From positions 1 to 64,000 of the forward strand of contig NZ_VOHK01000005.1 of the NCBI RefSeq assembly GCF_007859325.1: a stretch of DNA of 64,000 bases, read 5' to 3'. Both the position numbers and the translations under genes were made by a program. This document shows positions 35,745 through 43,721 of the stretch, in pieces. The DNA comes from Luteimonas marina. GTDB lineage: Bacteria; Pseudomonadota; Gammaproteobacteria; Xanthomonadales; Xanthomonadaceae. The notes below the pieces were generated by a model. That model worked only from the letters and a program-made list of their open reading frames with translations. It was not told where the DNA came from and ran no database searches. The first letter of the stretch is position 1. Each line of letters starts with the position of its first letter.

Positions 35745-36524
35745 ATGGCAGTCAAGATCGACAAGAAAATCACGGGCTACGCCGTCGTCACCCCCGAGGA
35801 CAGGGAGAAGGCCGTCGCCGGCGCCTCCGTCCCGCGCGAGAAGGTGGAGGCCGAACTGCCCGTGGCCGACGTGATCCAGATGCACGAGCGCATCGAGCGC
35901 CCCGAAGTGCTGATCGGCAGCACCTACAAGATCAAGTCGCCGCTGGTCGAACACGCCATGTACGTGACCATCAACGACATCGTGCTCAACGCCGGCACCG
36001 AACACGAACTGCGCCGCCCGTTCGAGGTGTTCATCAACTCCAAGTCGATGGAGCACTTCCAGTGGATCGTCGCGCTCACGCGCATCATGTCCGCCGTGTT
36101 CCGCAAGGGCGGCGACGTGACCTTCCTGGTGGAGGAAATGAAGGCCGTGTTCGACCCCAAGGGCGGCTACTTCAAGGCCGGTGGCGTGTACATGCCCTCG
36201 CTGGTCGCCGAACTGGGCAGCATCGTCGAGGACCACCTCAAGTCCATCGGCATGCTCCACGACCCCGAGATGAGCCCCGCCCAGCGCGCCCTGATCGCCG
36301 AAAAGCGCCGCGCCTACGAAGAACGCTCAAAAAAAAACTCTGACGTAGACGCTACGCCTGAGGATCCCGGCTATCCCGAGCCGGTCGAGGATATCGAAGT
36401 CACCGGCGACGGTGCGAGCTTCCCGCCGAGCGCGAGTATGTGCCACAAGTGCAGCACCAAGGCGTTGGTGCTGATGGATGGGTGTGCGACTTGTTTGAAT
36501 TGTGGGTACAGCAAATGCGGCTGA
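35745..36524 (+). CDS. nrdJb: C-terminal part of the split class II ribonucleotide reductase (TSCPD and Cys tail)
   Basis: A 259-residue companion of nrdJ. The central region is a TSCPD-type domain (YVTINDIVLNAGTEHELRRPFEVFINSKS, then FRKGGDVTFLVEEMKAV). A linker with an A9 run follows. The tail ends MCHKCSTKALVLMDGCATCLNCGYSKCG, whose cysteine pairs can bind zinc and shuttle electrons to the active site. The reading frame runs through the homopolymer and reaches the cysteine tail, so no frameshift is present. It should form a complex with the 715-residue subunit. Confidence 0.88.
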   Translation: MAVKIDKKITGYAVVTPEDREKAVAGASVPREKVEAELPVADVIQMHERIERPEVLIGSTYKIKSPLVEHAMYVTINDIVLNAGTEHELRRPFEVFINSKSMEHFQWIVALTRIMSAVFRKGGDVTFLVEEMKAVFDPKGGYFKAGGVYMPSLVAELGSIVEDHLKSIGMLHDPEMSPAQRALIAEKRRAYEERSKKNSDVDATPEDPGYPEPVEDIEVTGDGASFPPSASMCHKCSTKALVLMDGCATCLNCGYSKCG

Positions 36525-36572
36525 CGGAGCCATAACACGGGCAAGTATTCGAACGAACTGCTGCAGATCAGC

Positions 36573-37298
36573 ATGGACTCCCGTGATCTCAAATGGCAAT
36601 TCGATCTCAGCACTCGCCCTCGCGCTTTGGTTGAGAGATCAGCCTCCACAATTGCACTTGCAAGCAATACGCTAAAAGTCTGTTCTCATCAAACTCCTCG
36701 CCTTGCTCGACAGGCGGTGGTTGGCTCATGCTTGTCTTTTGCGATCGAACAACAAAATTCAGCCGGTTTACTCGTCGCTACAGGGCGAGACTCTTCAGCT
36801 GCAGTACTGATACGACCAATCCTTGAGTCTCTCTGCATCTCGGCTTGGGCTCTCTATCGTGCACGGGACAGCCAGCTAACCTCAGTTTTAGCAGGCTCGA
36901 CCAGATTCCCGAGTCTTACCTCTCTGGTGTCGCAACTGGAATTGACGCCATCCTGCAATTGGATTGGCTTCAAGCAAAAGTCCGCAAACGTCAACGCATT
37001 TCATGCGCTTGCACACCCATCAATGTTGCAACTTTCGAAGAGATATGCCTCTGGTCAGAAAGCCAGCGCATTCACGCCGGAAGAGTGCTTCAGGCTTTTA
37101 TGGCTAGCTGACACGTTGTCGATAACGATCGCCGCAGTCTTCTCCGTAGCCGTAGGCTCAAGTGAAATCGAGGCATGGGCGGGAAAGGAGATGTCCCGAC
37201 TAATGGCGGACCAAGGTTTACCTTGGGAGCATTGGGGCACTCTGCCGAGATCAACAATGTCGTTCGAGTTGGCGACTCCGTTATTGCAGGCCGAGTGA
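36573..37298 (+). CDS. DUF6988-like protein on a low-GC segment
   Basis: A 241-residue soluble, mainly helical protein. The stretch around residues 45-95 (LARQAVVGSCLSFAIEQQNSA, then LVATGRDSSAAVLIRPILESLC) recalls the DUF6988/DUF5677-type family of uncharacterised proteins, often in accessory regions. GC content and codon choice (frequent ATA, TTA, AGA, TCT) differ sharply from the neighbours, which suggests recent acquisition. The ribosome-binding site is weak. Function is unknown. It begins 48 bases after nrdJb. Confidence 0.6.
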   Translation: MDSRDLKWQFDLSTRPRALVERSASTIALASNTLKVCSHQTPRLARQAVVGSCLSFAIEQQNSAGLLVATGRDSSAAVLIRPILESLCISAWALYRARDSQLTSVLAGSTRFPSLTSLVSQLELTPSCNWIGFKQKSANVNAFHALAHPSMLQLSKRYASGQKASAFTPEECFRLLWLADTLSITIAAVFSVAVGSSEIEAWAGKEMSRLMADQGLPWEHWGTLPRSTMSFELATPLLQAE

Positions 37299-37318
37299 GA
37301 ATCGGTTCCAAGGCGCGG

Positions 37319-37387
37319 GAAAAGGGGTGGGATTCATTTTTTTTACTCCCCCTTCTTCTCGCCGAGAATTGAACCTGACCCCTTTTC
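37319..37387. repeat. Hairpin, family E (GGGGTCAGGTTCA)
   Basis: GAAAAGGGGTGGGATTCAT at 37319-37337 is mirrored by TTGAACCTGACCCCTTTTC at 37369-37387, with 16 of 19 positions pairing. It marks the right edge of the low-GC segment. A lone half with the same core lies at 37942-37963. Such motifs remind me of sequences near REP-associated transposases in this group, but no transposase is present here. Confidence 0.7.
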
Positions 37388-37409
37388 GCTCTTTCCGGAA
37401 GCGAGTGAG

Positions 37410-37838
37410 TTACGGCGTGACGGCCATGACGTCATACACGACCACGCGCTCCCAAAGGTGCTCGCAGTCGGCGACGAACTGCTTGTGGATGGGGTGGACC
37501 TGGTACGCGTTCTGCCCGGCCACGTCGTCGAAGAACAGGATTTCCGAGGCGCTGTAGCTGCCGTCGACGACGCCGCGCTGCTCGGTATCCGCCGGCACGC
37601 CGATATGGATGCCTCGCACGGTGTCGATGCCTGCCAACGTTCGCAATCCGGCGAGCAGCTTGGCGAGATCCTCGCTGGAATCCGGATTCTTCAGCCAGAA
37701 GAACACGTGGTGCACGACCGGCGGAAACGATGCCTTGCTGGCGGACGTGGAAGCGGCCGCGCGGGAGCCGGTGGCGGTCATGCCGACAGCCAGGGCGGTG
37801 GCGGCGAAGAGGACATCTCGGCGACTGCGATCGGTCAT
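37410..37838 (-). CDS. Tat-exported Dabb (stress-responsive A/B barrel) protein
   Basis: A 142-residue protein. A twin-arginine signal ([21 protein letters not shown]) is followed by a Dabb domain beginning [18 protein letters not shown] near residue 40 and containing [28 protein letters not shown] and [11 protein letters not shown]. Dabb domains are small dimeric ferredoxin-like barrels. Few have known activity, and export through Tat suggests a folded or cofactor-bound state. Family-E repeat sequences flank the gene on both sides. Confidence 0.82.
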   Translation of the reverse strand: MTDRSRRDVLFAATALAVGMTATGSRAAASTSASKASFPPVVHHVFFWLKNPDSSEDLAKLLAGLRTLAGIDTVRGIHIGVPADTEQRGVVDGSYSASEILFFDDVAGQNAYQVHPIHKQFVADCEHLWERVVVYDVMAVTP

Positions 37839-38104
37839 GATCCGGGTCCTTCGATTGATGGTCTGCGGGCCCGCGAGTATAGGGCGATATCGTCGATGCC
37901 CCGGTGGCGATCATCGTCGTCGAGGAAGATGGCGCAGCAAGAACGGGGTCAGGTTCATTTTTCGAAGAGCGGCAAGCCCAACAGGAAGTCGGAGTCGGGT
38001 TTTGCCTGGCCACCGAAGCGTTGCTCCGATCCCGCATCCTGCCGATCGGTCACGGTGACCATCGACACTGCCACGCCGATCGCATCCGCATGTAGCTTGG
38101 CCGC
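37839..38104. other. Divergent intergenic region
   Basis: 266 bases between the diverging Dabb and DUF2268 genes. It contains half of the family E motif at 37942-37963 and otherwise shows nothing recognised. Confidence 0.45.
37942..37963 (+). repeat. Half copy of repeat family E
   Basis: AACGGGGTCAGGTTCATTTT repeats the core found in inverted orientation at 37369-37387, so the Dabb gene lies between inverted copies. Confidence 0.6.
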
Positions 38105-39031
38105 ATGAAGACCTCCATGCGAACCTTGTTCCTGGCGGCAGTGTGCAGCATGTTCTCCGCTTCACTCGCCGCGGCCACCAAGCCCGAAATCCGCACCGAA
38201 GACGTGACCCGCTTCTACGCGCTCTACGACGCAACCGGCGGGCGCCCGAGCGTGGAGCAACTGGATGCCTACCTCGCGGAAGGCAGCCCCAGCCTGAAGG
38301 AGTTCGCGCAGTTGCGCCGGGTCACCGGCGAGCGCATCGCCAGGCAGATCGAGGCCGATCCGGCGATGTACGAGAACGCACGCCAATGCCTCGATGTGCT
38401 GCCGGCGGTCGAGCGGCGGCTGGCGACCGCGCTCGCCAGTCTGTCGGACCTGTATCCGGGCGCCGACTATCCCCCGGTGGCGATCGTGGTGGGTCGCGGG
38501 CGGCCGGTGGGCATCGTCAACCCGTCCGGCGCGACCATCGGCCTCGAGGCGCTGTGCGCCGCGGACTTCATGAATCCGGATCCGGAGGATCGCTTCGTCT
38601 ACGTGGTCGCGCACGAATACGTGCATACCCAGCAGGCGATGGCGCGCGACCAGCCCGAGCCCGGCGACCCGCGGGCGACGGTGCTGCGAATGTCGCTGGT
38701 GGAGGGTGCGGCCGAGTTCGTGTCCGAGCTGGTCTCGGGCGGCGTGGGCAACGCGCGCCACGCCGAGTGGACGCGCGGACGGGAGCTGGAGATCGAGTCG
38801 GATTTCCTGGCCGACATGCAAGGGACCGACCTGGGGCCATGGATGTTCAACTACCACCCCGGCTCCGACGAACCCTACGACCTCGGCTACTGGGTGGGCT
38901 ATCGCATCGTCAAGGCCTACTACACGCAAGCCGACGACAAGCGTGCGGCGCTGGCGCGCATCATCGACATGGAGGATCCCGAGGCGTTCCTGCGCGAGAG
39001 CGGCTGGCGGCCGGGGATGTCGCTTCCCTAG
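38105..39031 (+). CDS. Exported predicted zinc protease, DUF2268
   Basis: A 308-residue protein with a signal peptide (MRTLFLAAVCSMFSASLAAA). The catalytic-type motif VVAHEYVHTQQAM near residue 176 (HExxH) is followed about 30 residues later by EGAAEFVSELV, the third ligand region of DUF2268/gluzincin-like proteases. The C-terminal DLGYWVGYRIVKAYY is typical of the family. It is a predicted periplasmic metallopeptidase with unknown substrate. Either of two ATGs four codons apart may be the start. Confidence 0.82.
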   Translation: MKTSMRTLFLAAVCSMFSASLAAATKPEIRTEDVTRFYALYDATGGRPSVEQLDAYLAEGSPSLKEFAQLRRVTGERIARQIEADPAMYENARQCLDVLPAVERRLATALASLSDLYPGADYPPVAIVVGRGRPVGIVNPSGATIGLEALCAADFMNPDPEDRFVYVVAHEYVHTQQAMARDQPEPGDPRATVLRMSLVEGAAEFVSELVSGGVGNARHAEWTRGRELEIESDFLADMQGTDLGPWMFNYHPGSDEPYDLGYWVGYRIVKAYYTQADDKRAALARIIDMEDPEAFLRESGWRPGMSLP

Positions 39032-39128
39032 AAGTGGAACGGACGCGAGGCGGAGCCGACTTTCCACCTCAGGCGAAACTGGCCCGCCCGCAGGTGCCGG
39101 GCCCGCACGTTCTCCGGGGCGGCTTTAC

Positions 39129-40343
39129 CTATGCCCGCGCAGGCGCGTCGTGCTGATCGCGATTCGATAGACGCTCCTGCGGTTCTCGCTCCACGGCCTG
39201 CTGCTGTGCCAGGAGCTGCTCACCGCGCTCCAGGAACGCAAGCCCGCGGGGCGACTGTGCGAACTCCCTCATGATGCGGTCGGCGGATGCGGCATCTCCC
39301 GCGACCAGTGCGGCGTGCAGGCGGTTGAGATGCGGATCAGCGAAAGGACCGGTATGCGCTTGGAGCACGCCCTGGCGTTCTTCCCGCGTGCTATCCATGT
39401 GCCCGGCGGGCGCCGGTGGCGCGAGCTCGCCCCGTCCTTTCTCCCTTCCCCGACGCACCGGGAACCGTTCCAGATCGATCTCGCCGTCATTGAAGCGAGC
39501 TTCGGTGAACTCGTCCGCGTGGGCCGGATACTGCCCACGCAGATGCTCGATCAGGACCGAGCGCGCGGGCTCGAGCGAATCCGAGATCGTCCTGACCGCA
39601 CCGTACTCGGCGACGATGTCGGGGTAGTCCCGGTTGGCCTGGGCGATGCGGTTGGGGCGCGCCTCCGTGCCATCGATGGTCACACCGAATCCGCGCTCCA
39701 CGCGATCGATCTCCAGACGGTTCACGCGGTACATCGCATAGACCTCCGCGGCTTCCTCGACCGGAACGTTCGTCCGGTCGTCATAGAGGCCGAAAACCTC
39801 GGACTCCGCGAACCGTCGCTTGCGCAGGCCTGCCTCCATGTCCTCGCGCGATCCCCAGCAGTTGTAGCGCAACTGGTACCACGCTTCCGCGCGGTTCCCG
39901 TCGCGGATGGCATCGATGAGCGGATGGTTGCGCAGGGCGCCGACCCCGCGGTTGTAGGTCACCGACACGAGGGCAACGCGTTCGTCGGACAACGGCATGC
40001 CCGCCGAGGTGGCCGGCCCCTCGTATTCCTCCACCGAGGCCCGGAAGAGGCTGTCCGCCTCCGCTTCGGTCAATGTCCGGTCAAACGTGAGGCCGATCCG
40101 TGTCTTGCCCCTCGCCGGCTCCCGGTCAACCCGTGCGAGCGTCGCACGCTGGTCCGGCGTCAGTTCGATGCCGGAGCGCGCCCAGATATCGACGTTGTTG
40201 TCACGATTGAGGGTGTACCCCCAGCCGATGGTCGCGCGCCCATCCCCGACGTCCTGCGCCTGCGGATGCAGGCCCTCGGTTCCGACGATCACCGTCCGCA
40301 GTTTGCTGTCGTACTCGGCCTGCTCCAGCTCCCTGGAATCCAT
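39129..40343 (-). CDS. Lysozyme-like protein with Gln-rich tail; candidate secreted antibacterial effector
   Basis: A 404-residue protein without a signal peptide. Its N-terminal domain fits phage T4/pesticin-type lysozymes: VGTEGLHPQAQD with the catalytic-type Glu, GRATIGWGYTL with the Thr/Asp region, VTYNRGVGAL, and RKRRFAESEVFG close to the family C-terminus. Residues 210-320 are unassigned. The last 80 residues contain FADPHLNRLHAALVAGDA, then a helical stretch ending EQLLAQQQAVEREPQE. Lack of a signal, an upstream lipoprotein partner and a Gln-rich tail recall xanthomonad type IV secretion effectors. The diagnostic XVIPCD motifs are not clearly visible, so that role is a hypothesis. A prophage endolysin origin is the alternative. 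Confidence 0.75.
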   Translation of the reverse strand: MDSRELEQAEYDSKLRTVIVGTEGLHPQAQDVGDGRATIGWGYTLNRDNNVDIWARSGIELTPDQRATLARVDREPARGKTRIGLTFDRTLTEAEADSLFRASVEEYEGPATSAGMPLSDERVALVSVTYNRGVGALRNHPLIDAIRDGNRAEAWYQLRYNCWGSREDMEAGLRKRRFAESEVFGLYDDRTNVPVEEAAEVYAMYRVNRLEIDRVERGFGVTIDGTEARPNRIAQANRDYPDIVAEYGAVRTISDSLEPARSVLIEHLRGQYPAHADEFTEARFNDGEIDLERFPVRRGREKGRGELAPPAPAGHMDSTREERQGVLQAHTGPFADPHLNRLHAALVAGDAASADRIMREFAQSPRGLAFLERGEQLLAQQQAVEREPQERLSNRDQHDAPARA

Positions 40344-40359
40344 GGCGCGACCCTCCTGG

Positions 40360-40854
40360 TCACGATGACGGCGCGTCGCACGCCTTGGGCACCCGGCGCC
40401 TGTCAACGGTGGCGGGCTTCAGCACGTCGTCGAATGCGATGACGTCGATATCCGGGCCGCCTCGTCGAACGGTGCCGTCCTGTTCCCAGTGGAGATCGCC
40501 GCCGACGCGCCTCGCGCGGACCCGCACGATCGCATCGTTGCGGCCGCTGCGGACTTCGAGGATCGCGGTATCGCCGTCCACCCTGCCGACGACGTCGCCC
40601 TCGTCGACTTGCCTCAGATTGACGAGGGCGCCACCGAAGCCACCGCAGATGTGGCTGCCGTCCTGCACCAGCGTCACCGAGAATCCGCCGCAGTCGAGGT
40701 CCGGATCCGCGCGGTCGCACCACTCGACGGACCAGGACCCGTTGAAATCGGCAATCGCGCGCTCGGGCACGATTGCAGTGCCGTTCGATGTGGCCACGCA
40801 TCCGGTGGCAGTGACGAGTAGCCCCATGAGGGTTGCCACGACGGTCCGTGTCAT
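40360..40854 (-). CDS. Small lipoprotein, candidate immunity protein for the lysozyme
   Basis: A 164-residue lipoprotein (lipobox LVTATGC near residue 19). The mature domain begins DFNGSWSVEWCDRADPDLDCGGFSVTL and includes HICGGFGGALVNLRQVDEGDVVGR and LHWEQDGTVR. Its paired cysteines suggest a disulfide-stabilised beta fold. It lies 16 bases upstream of the lysozyme gene in the same operon. Periplasmic lipoproteins encoded beside a cell-wall hydrolase typically protect the producer, as the XAC2610 lipoprotein does for XAC2609 in Xanthomonas citri. No homology to XAC2610 is claimed, and function is inferred from context. Confidence 0.72.
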   Translation of the reverse strand: MTRTVVATLMGLLVTATGCVATSNGTAIVPERAIADFNGSWSVEWCDRADPDLDCGGFSVTLVQDGSHICGGFGGALVNLRQVDEGDVVGRVDGDTAILEVRSGRNDAIVRVRARRVGGDLHWEQDGTVRRGGPDIDVIAFDDVLKPATVDRRRVPKACDAPSS

Positions 40855-40924
40855 GTCCGCGCTCCTTGCGCTGGCGTCCGCCCCCATATTGTCAGCGTGC
40901 ACGCGGATTGCACAAGTTGCCGAA

Positions 40925-41084
40925 AAATGGATCCCGGCTTTCGCCGGGATGACGATCCAGGAGGAACTTCTGGACAAGTCCGGCCTGTCATTCCGAACGC
41001 AGTGAGAAGCGCTTTGCAACAGCGAAGCTGGTCAATCACTGAAGATCAAGCGCATGGATTTCCCGCTGCACTCGAAATGACACT
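40925..41084. repeat. Compound intergenic repeat: half of family B plus a family D unit
   Basis: AAATGGATCCCGGCTTTCGC with GGGATGACG at 40925-40954 is a family B hairpin arm. From 40984 to 41084 a family D unit runs CTGTCATTCCGAACGCAGTG to CACTCGAAATGACACTTG, with AGCGCTTTGCAACAGCGAAG inside. The two fill the gap between the lipoprotein and LPMO-like genes. Confidence 0.8.
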
Positions 41085-41098
41085 TGTTCAAAGGTCCC

Positions 41099-41677
41099 CT
41101 AACTCCGCCGCAACCGCAGGTCGATGCACTGGTAGTAGATGTCGTCGCCGTCCTCTGCGGTCAGGTCGTAGGGCGCCTTGTCGAGCTCGGTCATGACCTG
41201 GATGATCTGCAGGGTGCAGTTCTCGCATTCCACGTCGGGCAGTTTGACGTCGACCGAATAGCGCTTGCCGTGCGGGCTGTCGTCGTGCCAGCCGAAGTCG
41301 TCGAGCAGGACGCTCTTGTTGTTGTAGAAGTCGCCCGTGCCGCAGTTGGGCTCGTTTGCGCCGCAGGCGCGGCCGGCCGGCTTGATGCTCGCGGGATTGG
41401 CGAAGTCGTCGTCGCCGTCGCTGTCGAAGGCGATGCGGTAGTAGCCCGGATGCCCGACGTACTCGATCCAGGAAAGTTGGATCGTCTCGCCCGGCGCGTG
41501 GGTGTAGACGTCGCTGCCCCGGTCCCCGTCGGGGCGTCCGCAGGGCGCACTCTTGATCTCGCCGGGTCCATAGCGCGACTTGTGACCATCGCTCATGTCC
41601 ACGCTGAAATGTGCGGGGACGCTGCTGGTGCACAGGCCGAGCACGACCAGCAGGCAGGCGGAAACCCGGAGACGCAT
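41099..41677 (-). CDS. LPMO-like secreted protein (SCE4755 family)
   Basis: A 192-residue protein with a signal peptide whose predicted cleavage after SSVPA leaves an N-terminal histidine (HFSVDMSDG), the first ligand of the copper histidine brace in lytic polysaccharide monooxygenases. A second His appears in EYVGHPGYYRIAFD. Cysteine pairs are in SAPCGRP, RACGANEPNCG and VECENCTLQ, and YYQCIDLRL ends the fold. It matches the monooxygenase-like SCE4755 family as I recall it. Oxidative cleavage of a polysaccharide has not been shown for this branch. Confidence 0.78.
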   Translation of the reverse strand: MRLRVSACLLVVLGLCTSSVPAHFSVDMSDGHKSRYGPGEIKSAPCGRPDGDRGSDVYTHAPGETIQLSWIEYVGHPGYYRIAFDSDGDDDFANPASIKPAGRACGANEPNCGTGDFYNNKSVLLDDFGWHDDSPHGKRYSVDVKLPDVECENCTLQIIQVMTELDKAPYDLTAEDGDDIYYQCIDLRLRRS

Positions 41678-42232
41678 GGTGGATCCTTCAGCAGGAACGA
41701 GATCCGGACATTACACAATTTTCCGCGCCCGAGAGAACGACAAGACCGCGCTCGATACTTCCAGCGGCATGGGGCCATGCAAAAGGTAACAACTGCAATG
41801 GAAGGCGCGAAGACGGGAAGCGCTTTGCAACAGCGCGAAGCGCTGGTCATCCGGCATTTTTCGCAAAGTCAGAATGGATCCCCGCGTTCGCGGGGATGAC
41901 GACATTCTCAGCAGACTCATCAAGCAACGACATCCCGCCCCGGCGCGCAGCAGGAAGATCTGTCCGGACGCGGAAACCGATATCGAACACCTGCGGAAGG
42001 CGCCTGGCGCTACGGGACCTGAACAGCTGAAAACGGGCGCTCGGCGACCACGATCGCGTCCGCCCGTCCCGCGACGCCGCCTGCGACGCGACCCCGCGTG
42101 GCATGTCGCCCGTTCGGCTTTCCCTCCTGCTTACGAGTGCTTAACACCTGCGGATTTGTAGTCACGCGTCGTGGACAAGGGCACTCCCACACTTCGGCAC
42201 CGTCACCACTCATCTACTCATGGAGCATTCCG
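41678..42232. other. 555-base region with repeat fragments
   Basis: No credible gene. A remnant of family D (AGCGCTTTGCAACAGCGCGA near 41819) and a family B arm (41872-41902) occupy the middle. The BON lipoprotein promoter should lie within about 42120-42230. Confidence 0.5.
41808..41902. repeat. Fragments of repeat families D and B
   Basis: GGGAAGCGCTTTGCAACAGC near 41815 matches the interior of family D. GAATGGATCCCCGCGTTCGC with GGGGATGACGA at 41872-41902 is one arm of family B. Confidence 0.65.
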
Positions 42233-42679
42233 ATGAAGACCTCCCGCATTCCCCTCGCCATCGCCCTGTCGTCCGCGCTCGCGTTCGCCGTGGGCTGCGC
42301 TGCCGATCGCGATACCCAGGTCGCAGCCGAGGACGCCGTCGACATGACCCCGGCCGACCAGACCACCCCGCCGCCGGTGGAACCGATCGATCCTGCCATG
42401 GACGCGACCGCCGACGCCGATGCCGGCCTGGGCGATGGCCAGAGTTCCGACCAGCCGGTCGACGACACCTGGATCACCACCAAGGTCAAGTCGTCGCTGC
42501 TGGCCGAGTCGGATGTCTCCGGTCTCGACATCAACGTCGATACGCTCAATGGCGAAGTCACGCTGCGTGGCCAGGTCGAGAGCCAGGCGCAGGTCGATAC
42601 CGCGACGCGGATCGCGCGCGAGATCAAGGGCGTGACCCACGTGGACACCAGCGGCCTGACCGTCGCCGCCGCCGAGTAA
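42233..42679 (+). CDS. BON-domain lipoprotein
   Basis: A 148-residue lipoprotein (signal with AFAVGCAAD, lipid on Cys near residue 22), followed by an Asp/Pro/Ala-rich linker of about 50 residues. One BON domain follows: DDTWITTKVKSSLLAESDVSG, then LNGEVTLRGQVESQAQVDTATRIAREIKGV. BON domains (OsmY-like) bind phospholipid surfaces and stabilise the envelope under stress. A GGAG box lies ahead of the ATG. A strong hairpin ends the unit at 42715-42742. Confidence 0.88.
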   Translation: MKTSRIPLAIALSSALAFAVGCAADRDTQVAAEDAVDMTPADQTTPPPVEPIDPAMDATADADAGLGDGQSSDQPVDDTWITTKVKSSLLAESDVSGLDINVDTLNGEVTLRGQVESQAQVDTATRIAREIKGVTHVDTSGLTVAAAE

Positions 42680-42714
42680 GCGTACGTACCATCCACCCCG
42701 CGGGGTGGTGCACC

Positions 42715-42742
42715 GGAAGGCGGGCCCAGGCCCGCCTTCCTT
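42715..42742 (+). terminator. Hairpin terminator after the BON lipoprotein gene
   Basis: GGAAGGCGGGC and GCCCGCCTTCC pair around a CCAG loop at 42715-42740 and are followed by TT. A smaller hairpin CCACCCCGCGGGGTGG lies just before at 42693-42708. Confidence 0.65.
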
Positions 42743-42951
42743 GCATCCGGGCCAGGGTCATTGCGCGATGTCGCGCCCCTTTCCGGCATCCGGGGCCACG
42801 CGGCAGTGATGGCGCACGGTGCGTGCTGATCCGGGCCCACGCAAGCGACACCCACACGCGGTACCTGCTCCACCGTCCCGGTATTCAGTTGGACTGCACG
42901 CCGCGACCGCTACACTCGTGGCGCATTCCGAACCTGCGTCTCGCTGCCTTC

Positions 42952-43551
42952 ATGCCGTCCTGTCGATCCCTCGCCATCCTCCTGCTCGCCCTCGCCACGG
43001 CCGCCTGCGGCTCGCGCCAGGACAAGCCGGCGCCGCCGCCCCTGGGCGAGGTCTTCGGCGCGGAAGATACGTATTCGCGCACCTATCCGGTGGCGCCGGC
43101 CACCGCCTGCGAGGCGACGCGGCGTGCGCTGCTGGGACAGGGCTACGTGATCGGCAAGTCGGCGCCGGAAGCGCTGGAGGCGACCAAGAGTTTCCAGCCC
43201 GAGGCCGAGGTGCACACCCAGCTCAACGTGCGCGCCACCTGCGTGCCGCAGGCGGACGGCGGGTCGATCGTGTTCCTCAACGCGGTGCAGGACCGCTACG
43301 CGCTCAAGACGCAATCCAACTCGGCCAGCCTCGGCGTGAGCATGATCGGTTCGGTGTCACTGCCGGTCGGCAGCAGCAACGCCAACCTGGTGCGGGTGGG
43401 CAGCAGTACGGTGCAGAACCAGGACTTCTACCAGCGCTTCTTCGATCGGGTGAAGTTCTACCTGCCCGGCACGCCGGACCTTGCCGCGCCGCCGCCGGAA
43501 CCGGACAGCCCGCCCGATTCCGCGCTGCAGGATGCGCGGTCGGTGCCCTGA
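42952..43551 (+). CDS. DUF2242 lipoprotein
   Basis: A 199-residue lipoprotein (lipobox ATAACG near residue 19). The mature domain begins EDTYSRTYPVAPATACEATRRALLGQGY and contains KSFQPEAEVHTQLNVRATCV and LNAVQDRYALKTQSNSASLGVS, characteristic of DUF2242 proteins, followed by YQRFFDRVKFYL and a Pro-rich tail. The envelope-located family has no assigned function. It appears monocistronic. Confidence 0.85.
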   Translation: MPSCRSLAILLLALATAACGSRQDKPAPPPLGEVFGAEDTYSRTYPVAPATACEATRRALLGQGYVIGKSAPEALEATKSFQPEAEVHTQLNVRATCVPQADGGSIVFLNAVQDRYALKTQSNSASLGVSMIGSVSLPVGSSNANLVRVGSSTVQNQDFYQRFFDRVKFYLPGTPDLAAPPPEPDSPPDSALQDARSVP

Positions 43552-43640
43552 GCACCAGGAACAGGGCCGATCAACCCGCAAGGCCCGCTTGTGCGGGCCA
43601 GTGCTGTCCGGGCAGGTGTTCGACATCCCGTGCGATCAGA

Positions 43641-43678
43641 ACGAAAGACGCTGGGTCCCCGCCTGCGCGGGGACGACG
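43641..43678 (+). repeat. Single arm of repeat family B
   Basis: ACGAAAGACGCTGGGTCCCC followed by GCCTGCGCGGGGACGACG, matching the right arm at 6831-6868. No partner arm is visible nearby. Confidence 0.7.
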
Positions 43679-43721
43679 ATCCTCGTTGTTGCTGCACGGG
43701 TTCGCCGCTTTGCGCCCGGCT

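Noticed and set aside
32665..35745. Long minus-strand open frame opposite nrdJ and the KA-rich gene (over 1000 codons)
   Set aside because: It is antisense to well-supported genes. Its sequence is Gly/Leu/Arg/Val/His-rich low-complexity typical of the opposite strand of GC-rich coding DNA, with no domain.
36320..36345. Possible frameshift at the A9 run in nrdJb
   Set aside because: The frame continues unbroken to the expected cysteine tail, so no shift is needed.
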